Shown: in pieces, positions 8,607-17,204 of the stretch
How positions within the stretch are numbered: the stretch's first letter is position 1
Layout of the letters: every line of letters starts with the position of its first letter
NCBI GenBank assembly: GCA_910583835.1
Contig: CAJTYM010000001.1
Span: 228,987 to 292,986, forward strand
Direction: 5' to 3'
Source of the DNA: an uncultured Lachnospiraceae bacterium
GTDB lineage: Bacteria; Bacillota; Clostridia; Lachnospirales; Lachnospiraceae
DNA: 64,000 bases
Notes under the pieces: model-generated
Database searches by the model: none
What the model was told of the DNA's origin: nothing
The model's input: the letters and a program-made list of their open reading frames with translations, nothing else
Program-made: the position numbers and the translations under genes

Positions 8607-10439
8607 ATGAAGAAGAAAAAAATTTTAAAAATTGTAATACCAATAGCAGTAGTACTTGTAATCATTATTGCGGTGACCTTGAACAATGCGGCAAAAGCCG
8701 GGCAGCAGATGGCAGAAGCCATGGCTGTGGAGGGTATCGCGGCGGAGACCGGAGATGTGACGGAGACAGTGGAAACAAATGGAACGGTTATCAGCGGCGA
8801 ACAGAAAGCGATATTTTCACCGGTAAATGCCAGTGTGGAACAGGCAGACTTCCAGGTGGGCGATATAGTTAAAGCGGGGGAACAGCTGGTGACTTTCGGG
8901 CTGAAAGATTTGGAGGAGCAGAATCAGAAAGCAGAACTGACAGTGCGGGCAGGTGAGCTTGGCTATGAGGACAGCGTAAGCCAGTCCAATAAAGCGGCAA
9001 GCCGCCAGGCGGAAGCCAGAAATAAGGCTGCGCAGCTGCAGGCGCAGGTCAACGCCAAGGAACAGCAGGTAGCAAACCTCACGAGCGCCCTTGCTGGGGA
9101 AGCCAGTGCGCAGGAAGCTTCCCGCCAGCAGGAGGAACGAAATCTCAATGAGCAGATTTCCCAATTGCAGCAGCAGTTAAAGACCGCGGAGACAGAAGCA
9201 AAAGCTTCCCAAAAATCATATGATAAGGCAGTTACAAATCAGCAGACTGCGCAGGTAAACTTTGATGCGGCAGCTGCGGCTGCAGAGAATGACCCTCAAA
9301 AATTGGAGACAGCCAGAGAAGCGCTGAACAAAGCAAATAAAGAATTGGCGGATGCGAAAAGCGCCAATGAAACGAAGCAGCAGGCAAAAGCCGATTTGCA
9401 GCAGCAGATAGAAGCTCTGCAAGGGACGGTACTTGCTCCGGGCGCCGAATCGTCAGATTCAGGATTGCAGCAGCAGCTTCAGACTGCACAGACGGAACTG
9501 GCAGAACTGAAAGGAAGCCTGGAAAGCCAGAAAAGCCTTGCAGAGGGGGACAGCGGTGCGATGAGCAGTGCAGCCAGGGAGCAGATGAGGACCAATAATA
9601 ACCTGGCAGAATTGGAGAGCAAGTCGTTAGAGGAACTGATTGCTGAGGGTAAGAAAGGAATCGTTGCAGATTTTGACGGCGTTATCTCCGATAAACAGAT
9701 TATGGAAGGGGCAATGGTTACACAGGGAATGCAGCTATTTACCCTGCAGAGCATCGAGGACGTCAATGTGGAAGTGACGCTCTCCAAAAACGTTTATGCC
9801 AAGGTCAAAGAGGGGCAGAAAGCGGAAATTACCCTTGCCGGGCAGACATACCAGGGAACCGTGAAACGCATTAGCCGGATTGCTGTAAATGGAGCAGCCG
9901 GGACAAATCAGGCAGCGGTATCCTCAGCTTCCATCATGGCAACCGTACATATAGATAATCCAGATGAAAATATTTTTCTGGGCGTGGATGCCAAAGTGAA
10001 AATACAGGCCGCAGAGGCGAAAGACGTGGTTATCCTGCCGATAGAAGCAGTCAACATTGGCAAAGACGGCACATTCTGTTGGATAAATAAAGACGGCATT
10101 CTCACAAAGCGCAGCATCACCACCGGCGTGACGTCGGATGAATGTGCGGAAATCACCCAGGGCCTTGATGAGGGAGAAATCGTCATTCCCGACCCAGGCA
10201 ATCACGAGGAAGGGGATGCCATAACTGTCACAGAGAAACAGAGTGAAGCGGAGGGAACAAATGAGAAAATAGGAAACGGCGAAGAAGCGGGAACGAATGA
10301 AACATCGGGAACGGATGACGAATCAGCAACAGCTGAGACATCGGGAACGGATGAAGAAGCGGGGACAGCTGAGACATCGGGAACGGATGAAGAAGCGGGA
10401 ACAGCTGAAACTTCAGGGTCAGAGGAAGCGGCAGAGTAG
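8607..10439 (+). CDS. MacA/HlyD-like membrane-fusion (adaptor) protein with repetitive acidic tail
   Basis: The protein has 610 residues. A basic N-terminus and one transmembrane helix (about 6-25) precede a lipoyl/biotin-like half (QADFQVGDIVKAGEQL). A long alanine- and glutamine-rich coiled coil spans about 100-335. The second lipoyl half and beta-barrel follow (ADFDGVISDKQIMEGAMV, then VNVEVTLSKNVYAKVKEGQ). The last ~60 residues are an acidic, low-complexity tail built of 12-residue units (SGTDEEAGTAET), absent from typical family members and probably extracytoplasmic. It would link the ATPase/permease to the cell exterior. Confidence 0.9.
   Translation: MKKKKILKIVIPIAVVLVIIIAVTLNNAAKAGQQMAEAMAVEGIAAETGDVTETVETNGTVISGEQKAIFSPVNASVEQADFQVGDIVKAGEQLVTFGLKDLEEQNQKAELTVRAGELGYEDSVSQSNKAASRQAEARNKAAQLQAQVNAKEQQVANLTSALAGEASAQEASRQQEERNLNEQISQLQQQLKTAETEAKASQKSYDKAVTNQQTAQVNFDAAAAAAENDPQKLETAREALNKANKELADAKSANETKQQAKADLQQQIEALQGTVLAPGAESSDSGLQQQLQTAQTELAELKGSLESQKSLAEGDSGAMSSAAREQMRTNNNLAELESKSLEELIAEGKKGIVADFDGVISDKQIMEGAMVTQGMQLFTLQSIEDVNVEVTLSKNVYAKVKEGQKAEITLAGQTYQGTVKRISRIAVNGAAGTNQAAVSSASIMATVHIDNPDENIFLGVDAKVKIQAAEAKDVVILPIEAVNIGKDGTFCWINKDGILTKRSITTGVTSDECAEITQGLDEGEIVIPDPGNHEEGDAITVTEKQSEAEGTNEKIGNGEEAGTNETSGTDDESATAETSGTDEEAGTAETSGTDEEAGTAETSGSEEAAE
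10302..10436 (+). repeat. 36-bp in-frame tandem repeat in the adaptor gene
   Basis: Units beginning ACATCGGGAACGGATGA start at 10302, 10338 and 10374, with a diverged fourth at 10410. The period is exactly 36 bp (12 codons), so copy-number changes keep the frame. Confidence 0.85.
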
Positions 10440-10452
10440 AAGAGGTGTGCAG

Positions 10453-11688
10453 ATGGGCAATATTTTAGAATATATCAAGATGGCATTTAAGAACATCAAG
10501 GCAAATAAAGGACGTTCTTTTCTGACTATGCTGGGCATCATTATTGGAATTTCTTCCGTAATCATGGTAATGGCGGTGGGAGACGGAACGGCAAATGCCA
10601 TGAACTCTGAGGTGGCAGATTTAGGGACGGGGCAGATTAACGTTTATTGCAGCGATGATGCGGCAAATGCGGAGGAGTGGATTACGCCGGAAGACATCAC
10701 AGCCATTAAAGAAAGCATTATTGGCATAGAAGGAGCAACGCCCAATGATGGTACATCGGGAACTACGGTCACTGGAAAAGGGGAGTTTTCCCTGACGTTC
10801 AGTGGAGGTACAGAGGATTTACAGAAGTCATTGAATTTTAATATGAAAAGGGGTTCTTATTTTACGGCAGTTGATGTGGAAGAAGGGAACCGTGTCTGCG
10901 TGATTTCAGATAGCGATGCCAAACGTCTTTTTGGCTCAGATGATGTGGTGGGTATGGACATTGACGTGGAGATTGGCGGAATCAGTGGAAGCTACCGTAT
11001 TGTAGGCGTTACCCAGCAGAAAGAAAATACCAGTTTTATCAGCTATACTTATGAGGGGATGCCAGTTTCACTGGATGTACCCTATACATCATTTGATTAC
11101 TTTGGATGGCAGAGCGACTCCTTTTATTCTGTCACGGTTTTTGCCAATGACCAGGCAAAGGGTGAAGATGTCGTGCGTGACATTATCCATACGCTGGAGA
11201 CCAGACACCAGTGTGCTGGGGAAGAGTATTTCCAGATTCAGAGCTTTCAGGATATGCTTTCTGAGATGAACAATATGCTGGCGATTGTTACGACTTTCAT
11301 TTCCTGTGTAGCGGCAATATCTCTGATTGTAGGCGGAATCGGCGTGATGAACATTATGCTGGTGTCTGTGACGGAACGTACCAGGGAAATCGGCATCCGC
11401 AAATCCCTGGGAGCCAAGACCTCCTCCATTCTACTGCAGTTTCTTGCCGAGGCGGCAATCCTTACTGTTTTGGGCGGGATTATCGGCATTATCCTGGGAC
11501 TTTTGGGAGCCATGGGAGCCTGTGGGCTGATGAGCGCCTCCATGGGAAGCGTTATCCATCCAGGTATCAAGGCGAGCACGATTCTTGGAGCAACTTTATT
11601 TTCCTGTGGAATCGGTGTGTTCTTTGGCATATATCCCGCCAGGAAGGCGGCAAAACTAAGCCCGATTGAGGCGCTTAGGAGGAATTAA
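10453..11688 (+). CDS. ABC transporter permease, MacB/FtsX type
   Basis: The protein has 411 residues. The ATG at 10453 is chosen because the open frame upstream only overlaps the adaptor gene; AGAGGTG lies about 6 bp before it. The layout is the MacB permease layout: an N-terminal helix (SFLTMLGIIIGISSVIMVMA), a large extracytoplasmic domain (about 50-280), then three C-terminal helices (ISCVAAISLIVGGIGVMNIM onward) with the ERTREIGIRKSLGAK coupling motif and the terminal ARKAAKLSPIEALR. It starts 13 bp after the adaptor stop. Confidence 0.93.
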   Translation: MGNILEYIKMAFKNIKANKGRSFLTMLGIIIGISSVIMVMAVGDGTANAMNSEVADLGTGQINVYCSDDAANAEEWITPEDITAIKESIIGIEGATPNDGTSGTTVTGKGEFSLTFSGGTEDLQKSLNFNMKRGSYFTAVDVEEGNRVCVISDSDAKRLFGSDDVVGMDIDVEIGGISGSYRIVGVTQQKENTSFISYTYEGMPVSLDVPYTSFDYFGWQSDSFYSVTVFANDQAKGEDVVRDIIHTLETRHQCAGEEYFQIQSFQDMLSEMNNMLAIVTTFISCVAAISLIVGGIGVMNIMLVSVTERTREIGIRKSLGAKTSSILLQFLAEAAILTVLGGIIGIILGLLGAMGACGLMSASMGSVIHPGIKASTILGATLFSCGIGVFFGIYPARKAAKLSPIEALRRN

Positions 11689-11704
11689 ATGTTTAATAAA
11701 ATGG

Positions 11705-11740
11705 CAGCTGCTTACAGTTAAATGTGGGCAGCTGTTTTTT
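11705..11740 (+). terminator. Terminator of the MacAB-like operon
   Basis: CAGCTGC (11705-11711) pairs with GCAGCTG (11728-11734), followed by TTTTTT. Confidence 0.7.
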
Positions 11741-11927
11741 ATCTTATAGGAAAGACCTTGTCACGCTAAAGCGTGAAAGTATCTTCCTATAAGATAAAAA
11801 ATAATATGCGCACTTGCACAAGAGGAAAATATTGCTTCGCAATTGTGTTCGGCGCGTCAAAGTGTGCAATCCTCAGGGGATTGAGAGGTAGGGGAGTTGA
11901 AGTCGGCTTGCCCACTTTGTTTTTTTG
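11741..11927. repeat. Dispersed intergenic repeat, copy 2
   Basis: It has the same architecture as 4360-4553: hairpin arms ATCTTATAGGAAAG and CTTCCTATAAGAT, then GCGCACTTGCACAAGAGG, ATTGCTTCGCAATT and CGGCGCGTCAAAGTGTGCAA, ending at GGCTTGCCCACTTTG. It directly follows a terminator, as copy 1 does. Confidence 0.8.
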
Positions 11928-11994
11928 TAATAGGAAAGACCTTATCACGATAAAGTGTGAGTGGTCTTCCTATAAGACAAAAATAATATGCGAA
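11928..11994. repeat. Partial third copy of the dispersed repeat (hairpin only)
   Basis: TAATAGGAAAGACC ... GGTCTTCCTATAAGAC repeats just the opening hairpin of the element, immediately downstream of copy 2. AAAATAATATGCG then follows, as in copy 2. The body is missing. Confidence 0.65.
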
Positions 11995-12055
11995 AAGACG
12001 GCGTTGCCATGAGGTGTCAAAATATTATTTTTAAGAGATAAAACAAAAAAATGTT

Positions 12056-12084
12056 TTGATATTAGAATAAATATGTAATATAAT
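12056..12084 (+). promoter_or_regulatory. Promoter of the ATPase/RloB-like pair
   Basis: TTGATA (12056-12061) and TATAAT (12079-12084) are spaced 17 bp apart, 47 bp before the chosen start. Confidence 0.7.
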
Positions 12085-12131
12085 GAAATAATAAAAATAA
12101 CAAAACATAAAATTGTTTGGAGGAAAAAGAG

Positions 12132-13406
12132 ATGCTGTTGAATTACAAATTTGAGAATTTTATGTCATTTCGGGAAAATGCAGAATTTTCGTTGCTGGCA
12201 CCCAAGACGAAAGTGAAGAATCGATTTCCAGATAATATTATATCCACAGGTCATGGCTGTGAAATATTAAAAACGGCTGTAATAGTTGGGGAGAATGCCG
12301 GCGGAAAGTCGAATTTTGTAAGAAGCCTGGGATATCTCAAGGCTTTTTTTCAGGAAAATAAAATGGTAAATTCTTATAAAAACTGTGTTAATACCAATAA
12401 CGATAAAAAAGGATGTGGCAAAAATAGCAACACACTTCAAGTATTTGATATAGAAATTCTGTCAAATAATGGATATTTCTATCTCTATCATTTAGAAATG
12501 GATTTTATTGGAATCGTCAGAGAAGAATTAAGTTACAAAGATGAGTATAGGAAAAAGTACAGGCAATTTCTGGAGGTGTACAGAAAAACATGTAAGTTAG
12601 ACTGCGATGGGAATGAAGACAAATGTATGGGGAGAAATACATGCAAAACATCCTTTGCGACAGAGTATAAGATTGATGTATTTAAAATGGAACCGGAACT
12701 AAGAGAAGTTTTTGAGAATGCTGTGAATAGTCAGAAAAAGATGGGACTATATGTTACAAAGCTGGCAATTTTAGGGAATAGCCATGCCATGAATCTTGTC
12801 GAATGGATGACGAACAGCCTATGTCCGGAAACAAATGTGATTAACTATGACATATATAAATCAATGAGGAACGAAGAAGAGGACATCAACATATTGAGTG
12901 ACCCCAGATATATAGAAATATTTAAAATGGTTGATGCCAGTATTATTGGAATTGATATAGATAAGGAAAAGCCGTTTACAAATTCTGTAGTCATCAGGGA
13001 GAAAGAGGACGGAAGTACGTTTTTCCAGGAATTGAGGCGGGATTCCAGTGGCGTCAGGGAGTATTTTGCCTGGGCAGTTCAGGTTTTTAAAGTTGTGTAT
13101 GAAGATAAGGTTGTGTTTGCAGACGAGATGGACCGGGTTTTAAACCCAGTGCTTTCAGACCGCGTGATTGCCTTTATAAATGGCAAAGAACATCATCATG
13201 GTCAGTTTATATTTACTACGCATAATGTGCTGCATCTGGATTTAAAAAATTATATGAAAGAACAGATTTACTTTATTTCTAAAGATGTGGAGAATTTGGA
13301 GTCGGAATTGTATTCACTGGCAGATTTTCCAGAAGTGAGGTATGAGACAACAAAAATTTACGAGTTTTATATGAAGGGTATTTTAGGGGGAACTGCCAGT
13401 GAGTAG
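12132..13406 (+). CDS. AAA family (AAA15/RloA-like) ATPase of a probable defence pair
   Basis: The protein has 424 residues. The start is placed at the ATG at 12132, 8 bp after TTTGGAGGA; an in-frame TTG at 12117 lies inside that ribosome site. The fold is that of RecF/SMC-like ATPases: NYKFENFMSFRENAEFSL at the N terminus, Walker A GENAGGKSN, signature-like RDSSGVREYF, Walker B/D-loop FADEMDRVLNP, and switch His in FTTHNVLHLD. A cysteine-containing insert is present in the lid. It overlaps the RloB-like gene by 8 bp. ATPase plus TOPRIM nuclease pairs (RloA/RloB, AbiL, PARIS) act in phage defence; that role is inferred here. AT-rich relative to neighbours, suggesting transfer. Confidence 0.8.
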   Translation: MLLNYKFENFMSFRENAEFSLLAPKTKVKNRFPDNIISTGHGCEILKTAVIVGENAGGKSNFVRSLGYLKAFFQENKMVNSYKNCVNTNNDKKGCGKNSNTLQVFDIEILSNNGYFYLYHLEMDFIGIVREELSYKDEYRKKYRQFLEVYRKTCKLDCDGNEDKCMGRNTCKTSFATEYKIDVFKMEPELREVFENAVNSQKKMGLYVTKLAILGNSHAMNLVEWMTNSLCPETNVINYDIYKSMRNEEEDINILSDPRYIEIFKMVDASIIGIDIDKEKPFTNSVVIREKEDGSTFFQELRRDSSGVREYFAWAVQVFKVVYEDKVVFADEMDRVLNPVLSDRVIAFINGKEHHHGQFIFTTHNVLHLDLKNYMKEQIYFISKDVENLESELYSLADFPEVRYETTKIYEFYMKGILGGTASE

Positions 13407-14048
13407 AAAAGTACGGGAGATAAAGAAGAATTTTAAGGTGTTTTGCGAAGGGGATACGGAGTTTCACTATGTAGACGAAATGAGACGTCAAAAAAGGCTT
13501 TCTATTGCGTTAAAGCTAGTTAACATGGAAGGAGGCGGTTATAGCAGTTTTTTAAAAAACTTAAAATTGATGGAAATACAAATTGTTTGGCGAAATTTAT
13601 TATCATAGATGGTGACCGGGCGTTTAATGAAGAAGGAGAGAAGGAAAATCTTAGAGAGTTGCTGGAATTCTGCATTCTGCGGAACCGAAGCGGAAAAATC
13701 CCGCATATTTTGATTGTTAATTGCCCGGATTTTGAATATATAGCCTGTTTACATACTCCAAAATACAAAGGACAGAATGTTGCACAGTATATTATAAAAG
13801 AATTGGGATATAGAGACATTGATGCATTTAAATCAGATAAAAAGATTTACAGTGTCCTTCATAAAAATGGAAATTCCAGTGATGTAATGTTGGCTGCGTT
13901 AAAAAGAAGAGATTGTTTTGTAGTTAATGAATGTAAAGTTAATCGGTCTAAATATGAAATAAACGTAAAAACATCTTATAATTGGGAGGAACTTGAAAAA
14001 AGGGGTTCCAATATCAATGAGTTTTTTGAAATAGTGGATTCTTTTTAA
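13399..14048 (+). CDS. RloB-like TOPRIM nuclease, split by a -1 frameshift
   Basis: Translation starts at GTG 13399, with AGGGGG 8 bp upstream, overlapping the ATPase stop. Frame 0 (13399-13608) holds the TOPRIM opening FKVFCEGDTEFHYVDEM. The -1 frame (to 14048) holds the acidic FIIIDGDRAFNEEGEKEN and the rest of the domain. Joined at 13554-13560 they give about 216 residues, the normal RloB length, with continuous homology-like sequence (SSFLKKLKIDGNTN). The junction is a T6A6 run containing the heptamer A_AAA_AAC in the exact zero-frame phase. Either it is a programmed frameshift or a one-base homopolymer loss has broken the gene. Confidence 0.7.
13554..13560 (+). promoter_or_regulatory. 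In-phase A_AAA_AAC slippery heptamer in rloB-like gene
   Basis: Zero-frame codons are TTA AAA AAC, so the heptamer is phased for tandem -1 slippage. An AAGGAGG sequence lies upstream at 13529-13535, 18 nt from the heptamer. No clear downstream stem-loop is seen. Confidence 0.45.
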
Positions 14049-14114
14049 TATGGTAAATAGTCGTAATAAGAATTGACGAAGCCTTTTTCTTGTGGCAAGA
14101 TGTAAATAGAAGAG

Positions 14115-15492
14115 GTGAAAAGCCAATGCTGCTTAGTCTATTCAGAGCATCGATGGAATAAAGAGGAGGGCAACATGGGCATTTCTATGACGGCGGAGAT
14201 GCTGGCAGCTTATTATGGATATGGCTGTGAAGCCAGAGAAATGTTCCAGGGGTTGGAAATTGCAGAACATCCCTCATTTACAGAACATCTGAATCGGTAT
14301 GATGTGCTGTTTCTCAACGTGCAGGACTTTTTGAGCCGTGCAGGAAATGCGGAGGGTATGGTCTCCTGTCTGCAGGAAGTTGTAATCAGGGAAATCCGAA
14401 AGATGTTTCCGCAATTAATTAGTGAGTCAGAAAGTTATCTAATGTCTGCACTGGAACAGGTTTATCAGGAAACTAACAGGGGATTTGTCATCATTATAGA
14501 TGAATGGGATTGCATCTTTCGCGTTGAAAAATGTGATACCAAGTCACAGACAGTGTATCTTGATTTTCTGCGGGCTTTGCTGAAAGATAAATCGTATGTC
14601 AAACTGGCATATATGACGGGCATCTTGCCGATTAAGAAATATGGGACGCATTCGGCATTGAATATGTTTGATGAATATTCAATGATGAATCCCGGCATAT
14701 TGGCTCAGTATGTCGGCTTTACAGAGGAGGAAGTAAATACGCTGTGCCAAAGATATGATATGGATTTTGCGGAGGCAAAGAGATGGTATGATGGATATCA
14801 GTTTCGCAAAGTTGCCCATGTGTATAGTCCGAAGTCGGTCGTGGATGCTATGTTGAGGGAACATTTTGACAGCTATTGGTCCCAGACGGAGACATATGAA
14901 GCGCTGAAAATTTATATAGACATGAATTTTGATGGTCTGAAAGACACGATTGTCAGCATGTTGGGAGGGATTCGCTGCAAGATTAATCCCCGGACATTTC
15001 AGAATGATATGGCAACGTTTCAGGGGAAGGATGATGTCCTGACGCTGCTGGTACACTTGGGTTACCTTGCATATGACGTTGAGTGTAAGGAAACGTTTAT
15101 ACCTAATCAGGAAGTGGAGTATGAATTTGCCACCGCTATACAGGGCGCGGGCTGGAACGAGGTCATAAAAGCCATTGAGGTTTCGGAAGAATTGCTGGCT
15201 GCCACTTTCGTTGGCATATTTCAGCGCAAGGGCATATTATACGGTGATTCGTGAACTGCCTGCCGGAAAAGGGTTTGCAGACCTTGTATTTTTTCCGCGC
15301 AGGAATCATCCTCAGAAGCCGGCAATGATAGTGGAATTGAAGTGGGACAAATCAGCAGAAGGGGCTATCAGCCAGATAAAACGCAAAGGGTATGTGAAGT
15401 CCCTGGAGGGATATGGCGGACAAGTGCTTTTGGTGGGAATAAATTATAATAAAGAAAGCAAGGAGCATCAGTGTGTGATTGAGGAGATATAG
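14115..15492 (+). pseudogene. Decayed AAA-ATPase-like / PD-(D/E)XK nuclease gene (PF09820-PF08011 type)
   Basis: The first frame (14115-15254; an ATG with AGAGGAGGG also stands at 14175) begins in what should be the Walker A helix: GISMTAEMLAAYYG replaces the family's RRFGKSMxAEMLAAYY. The first ~40 residues with the P-loop lysine are therefore gone. FVIIIDEWDCIF (Walker B) is kept. The nuclease end continues in another frame (15175-15492): ARAYYTVIRELPAGKGFADLVF and IVELKW, the D...ExK motif. Between them a segment of the nuclease domain appears deleted. Truncation, deletion and frameshift all point to a pseudogene. Intact relatives are very numerous in gut Firmicutes and Bacteroidetes. Confidence 0.8.
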
Positions 15493-15507
15493 CAGGAGGG
15501 AATCTTT

Positions 15508-15984
15508 ATGGAACGCGAAATAAAGAAAATATCAGACTCTATGATAGAGCATATTTACCAGGTGCGCCCGGAACACCTGAATGCCGCGGGCCGGCTGTTT
15601 GGCGGCAAGCTGATGGAATGGATTGATGAAATTGCCGGGTTAGTGGGCATGCGCCATTCTGGAGGCAATATCACTACGGCATCGGTTGACAATCTCCGGT
15701 TCATCCGGGGAGCTTTCCAACATGATCTTGTTGTGCTGATTGCAAGGGTGACCTATGTTGGCAACAGTTCTATGGAAGTGCGAGTGGATACTTATGTAGA
15801 AGATTTTAGCGGGACACGCAAGCCCATTAACCGCGCATACCTGACGTTGGTTGCCGTAGATGAAAATGGCATTTCCAGGCAGGTTCCTACCATATTGTTG
15901 GAAACGGAGAGCGAAAAGGCAGAGTGGAAAGCCGCGGAGAAACGCAAGGAACTGCGTGTTCAGCGTAAGCGGGAAGGGTTTTAA
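15508..15984 (+). CDS. Acyl-CoA thioesterase, hotdog fold (YciA/BACH type)
   Basis: The protein has 158 residues. The hotdog core is recognisable from HLNAAGRLFGGKLMEWIDE, with the family's G-G-x-L-x-x-W/M-D pattern, and from the following ASVDNLRFIRG strand. It would hydrolyse acyl-CoA to free acid and CoA in the cytoplasm. CAGGAGGG precedes the ATG. The C-terminal ~25 residues are a charged helix. It begins 15 bp after the decayed nuclease gene. Confidence 0.85.
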   Translation: MEREIKKISDSMIEHIYQVRPEHLNAAGRLFGGKLMEWIDEIAGLVGMRHSGGNITTASVDNLRFIRGAFQHDLVVLIARVTYVGNSSMEVRVDTYVEDFSGTRKPINRAYLTLVAVDENGISRQVPTILLETESEKAEWKAAEKRKELRVQRKREGF

Positions 15985-15996
15985 GAGGATGGTTCG

Positions 15997-16098
15997 TTGA
16001 GGAAGAAAAGTATAGACTGGAAATTCATTATCCCATTCCTGATGGCGCTTGCCGTGTTCTTGTTTATTGCGGTTAGGCTGGGTATGCTCTGGTGGTGA
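15997..16098 (+). CDS. Small membrane ORF (33 aa)
   Basis: A TTG start at 15997 has AGAGG 8 bp upstream, just after the thioesterase stop. The predicted peptide begins MRKKSIDWK and continues with one hydrophobic helix of about 20 residues (FIIPFLMALAVFLFIAVRL), ending GMLWW. Positive-inside charge and a tight position behind the thioesterase make it a plausible real small membrane protein. No family is recognised. Confidence 0.45.
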   Translation: MRKKSIDWKFIIPFLMALAVFLFIAVRLGMLWW

Positions 16099-16336
16099 TA
16101 CCATATAGGAAACAGGGAATACCAGAAGATGGAAGAATCCGTGGTGTCTGCTGAAGAACAAGCGGATAGTCAGCAAGCGGATGGGCAGTGAATACCGTTT
16201 TCTGGTGCATGGGGTGCTGGCGGAAGATTAAGAGGAGGAAAGCAAATGCGTAGCATTTCTAAATAGATGCTTTCCGATGAACTGGCAGGTAACGCAAAGA
16301 GGCGCGTGGCGATACTAACTAAAAGGAGGAATATTT
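16099..16336. other. Gap before the sirtuin gene
   Basis: About 240 bp with no convincing gene. AGAGGAGG at about 16231 is followed by a six-codon ORF (MRSISK) overlapping the palindrome AAATGCGTAGCATTT. This could be a leader peptide or a remnant. No clear promoter was found. Confidence 0.3.
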
Positions 16337-17080
16337 ATGGCAGACTTAAGCAGAGAAGAAAAGATGGAAATGTTCTTGGAGATGGTGGAGAAATCAGATA
16401 ACATTGTATTTTTTGGCGGGGCTGGGGTGTCCACGGAGAGCGGGATTCCCGACTTCCGCAGTGTGGATGGACTGTACAACCAGCAGTATGACTATCCGCC
16501 GGAGACGATACTGAGCCATACATTTTATCGCAGGAATACCGAGGAATTCTACCGGTTTTACCGCAACAAGATGCTGTGCCTGACAGCGCAGCCCAACATG
16601 GCACATAAGAAGCTTGCCGAGTTGGAAGCAGCGGGAAAAGTTCGGGCGGTGGTGACCCAGAACATTGATGGGCTCCATCAGCTTGCCGGCAGCAAAAAAG
16701 TGTTGGAACTTCACGGCAGCGTACACCGCAATTATTGTGAATCCTGCCATCAGCTCTACGATGCGGAGTATATGTTACATAGCACAGGCGTTCCCAAATG
16801 TGAGAAATGCGGCGGAGGTATTAAGCCGGATGTAGTGCTCTACGAGGAGGGCCTGGACAATAAAACCATTCAGGAGGCTGTTTATTATATTGCCAATGCT
16901 GACATGCTGATTATCGGTGGCACTTCGCTTGCCGTGTATCCGGCGGCAGGGCTGATTGACTATTATCAGGGCGATAAGCTGGTGCTGGTAAATAAGTCAG
17001 CTACGCCCAGGGATGCAGTCGCCAACCTTGTATTGCAGGAAAGCATTGGGGAATTGTTTGGCAAGATTCAGGTGTCTTAG
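16337..17080 (+). CDS. cobB: NAD-dependent protein deacylase, sirtuin family (Sir2/CobB)
   Basis: The protein has 247 residues and removes acyl groups from lysines while consuming NAD. Motifs present: the NAD site GAGVSTESGIPDFRS, TQNIDGLHQLAG, the catalytic His in ELHGSVH, a four-cysteine zinc site (CESC...CEKC), and the GTSLAVYPAA and LVNKS NAD contacts. AAAGGAGGA precedes the ATG. Complete and cytoplasmic. Confidence 0.95.
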   Translation: MADLSREEKMEMFLEMVEKSDNIVFFGGAGVSTESGIPDFRSVDGLYNQQYDYPPETILSHTFYRRNTEEFYRFYRNKMLCLTAQPNMAHKKLAELEAAGKVRAVVTQNIDGLHQLAGSKKVLELHGSVHRNYCESCHQLYDAEYMLHSTGVPKCEKCGGGIKPDVVLYEEGLDNKTIQEAVYYIANADMLIIGGTSLAVYPAAGLIDYYQGDKLVLVNKSATPRDAVANLVLQESIGELFGKIQVS

Positions 17081-17108
17081 GAAATGTCTGAAAAGATATA
17101 GAAATAAG

Positions 17109-17137
17109 TTGTCAGCGATTCTTGAATATGGTAGTAT
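17109..17137 (+). promoter_or_regulatory. Promoter of the type I toxin mRNA
   Basis: TTGTCA (17109-17114) and TAGTAT (17132-17137) are spaced 17 bp apart, about 68 bp before the toxin start. Confidence 0.6.
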
Positions 17138-17172
17138 GTCTGCATGGAACAATCGTGTTGCAGGGTGTGTTG

Positions 17173-17198
17173 ACCTCTATTCTTAAAAGAATGGAGGT
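17173..17198 (+). promoter_or_regulatory. Hairpin sequestering the toxin ribosome-binding site
   Basis: ACCTCTATTCT (17173-17183) pairs with AGAATGGAGGT (17188-17198), with one G-U and a 4-nt loop. This buries the whole GGAGGT Shine-Dalgarno. Such masking is typical of type I toxin mRNAs. Confidence 0.65.
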
Positions 17199-17204
17199 GA
17201 TGCT

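Noticed and set aside
10297..10452. N-terminal extension of the MacB-like permease (basic Arg/Gln repeats)
   Set aside because: It is the adaptor's repeat read in another frame; the ATG at 10453 gives the family-typical start.
16099..16336. c-di-GMP riboswitch before the sirtuin gene (AACGCAAAG seen)
   Set aside because: Only a short look-alike of the GEMM core is present; the paired helices and tetraloop-receptor parts are absent.
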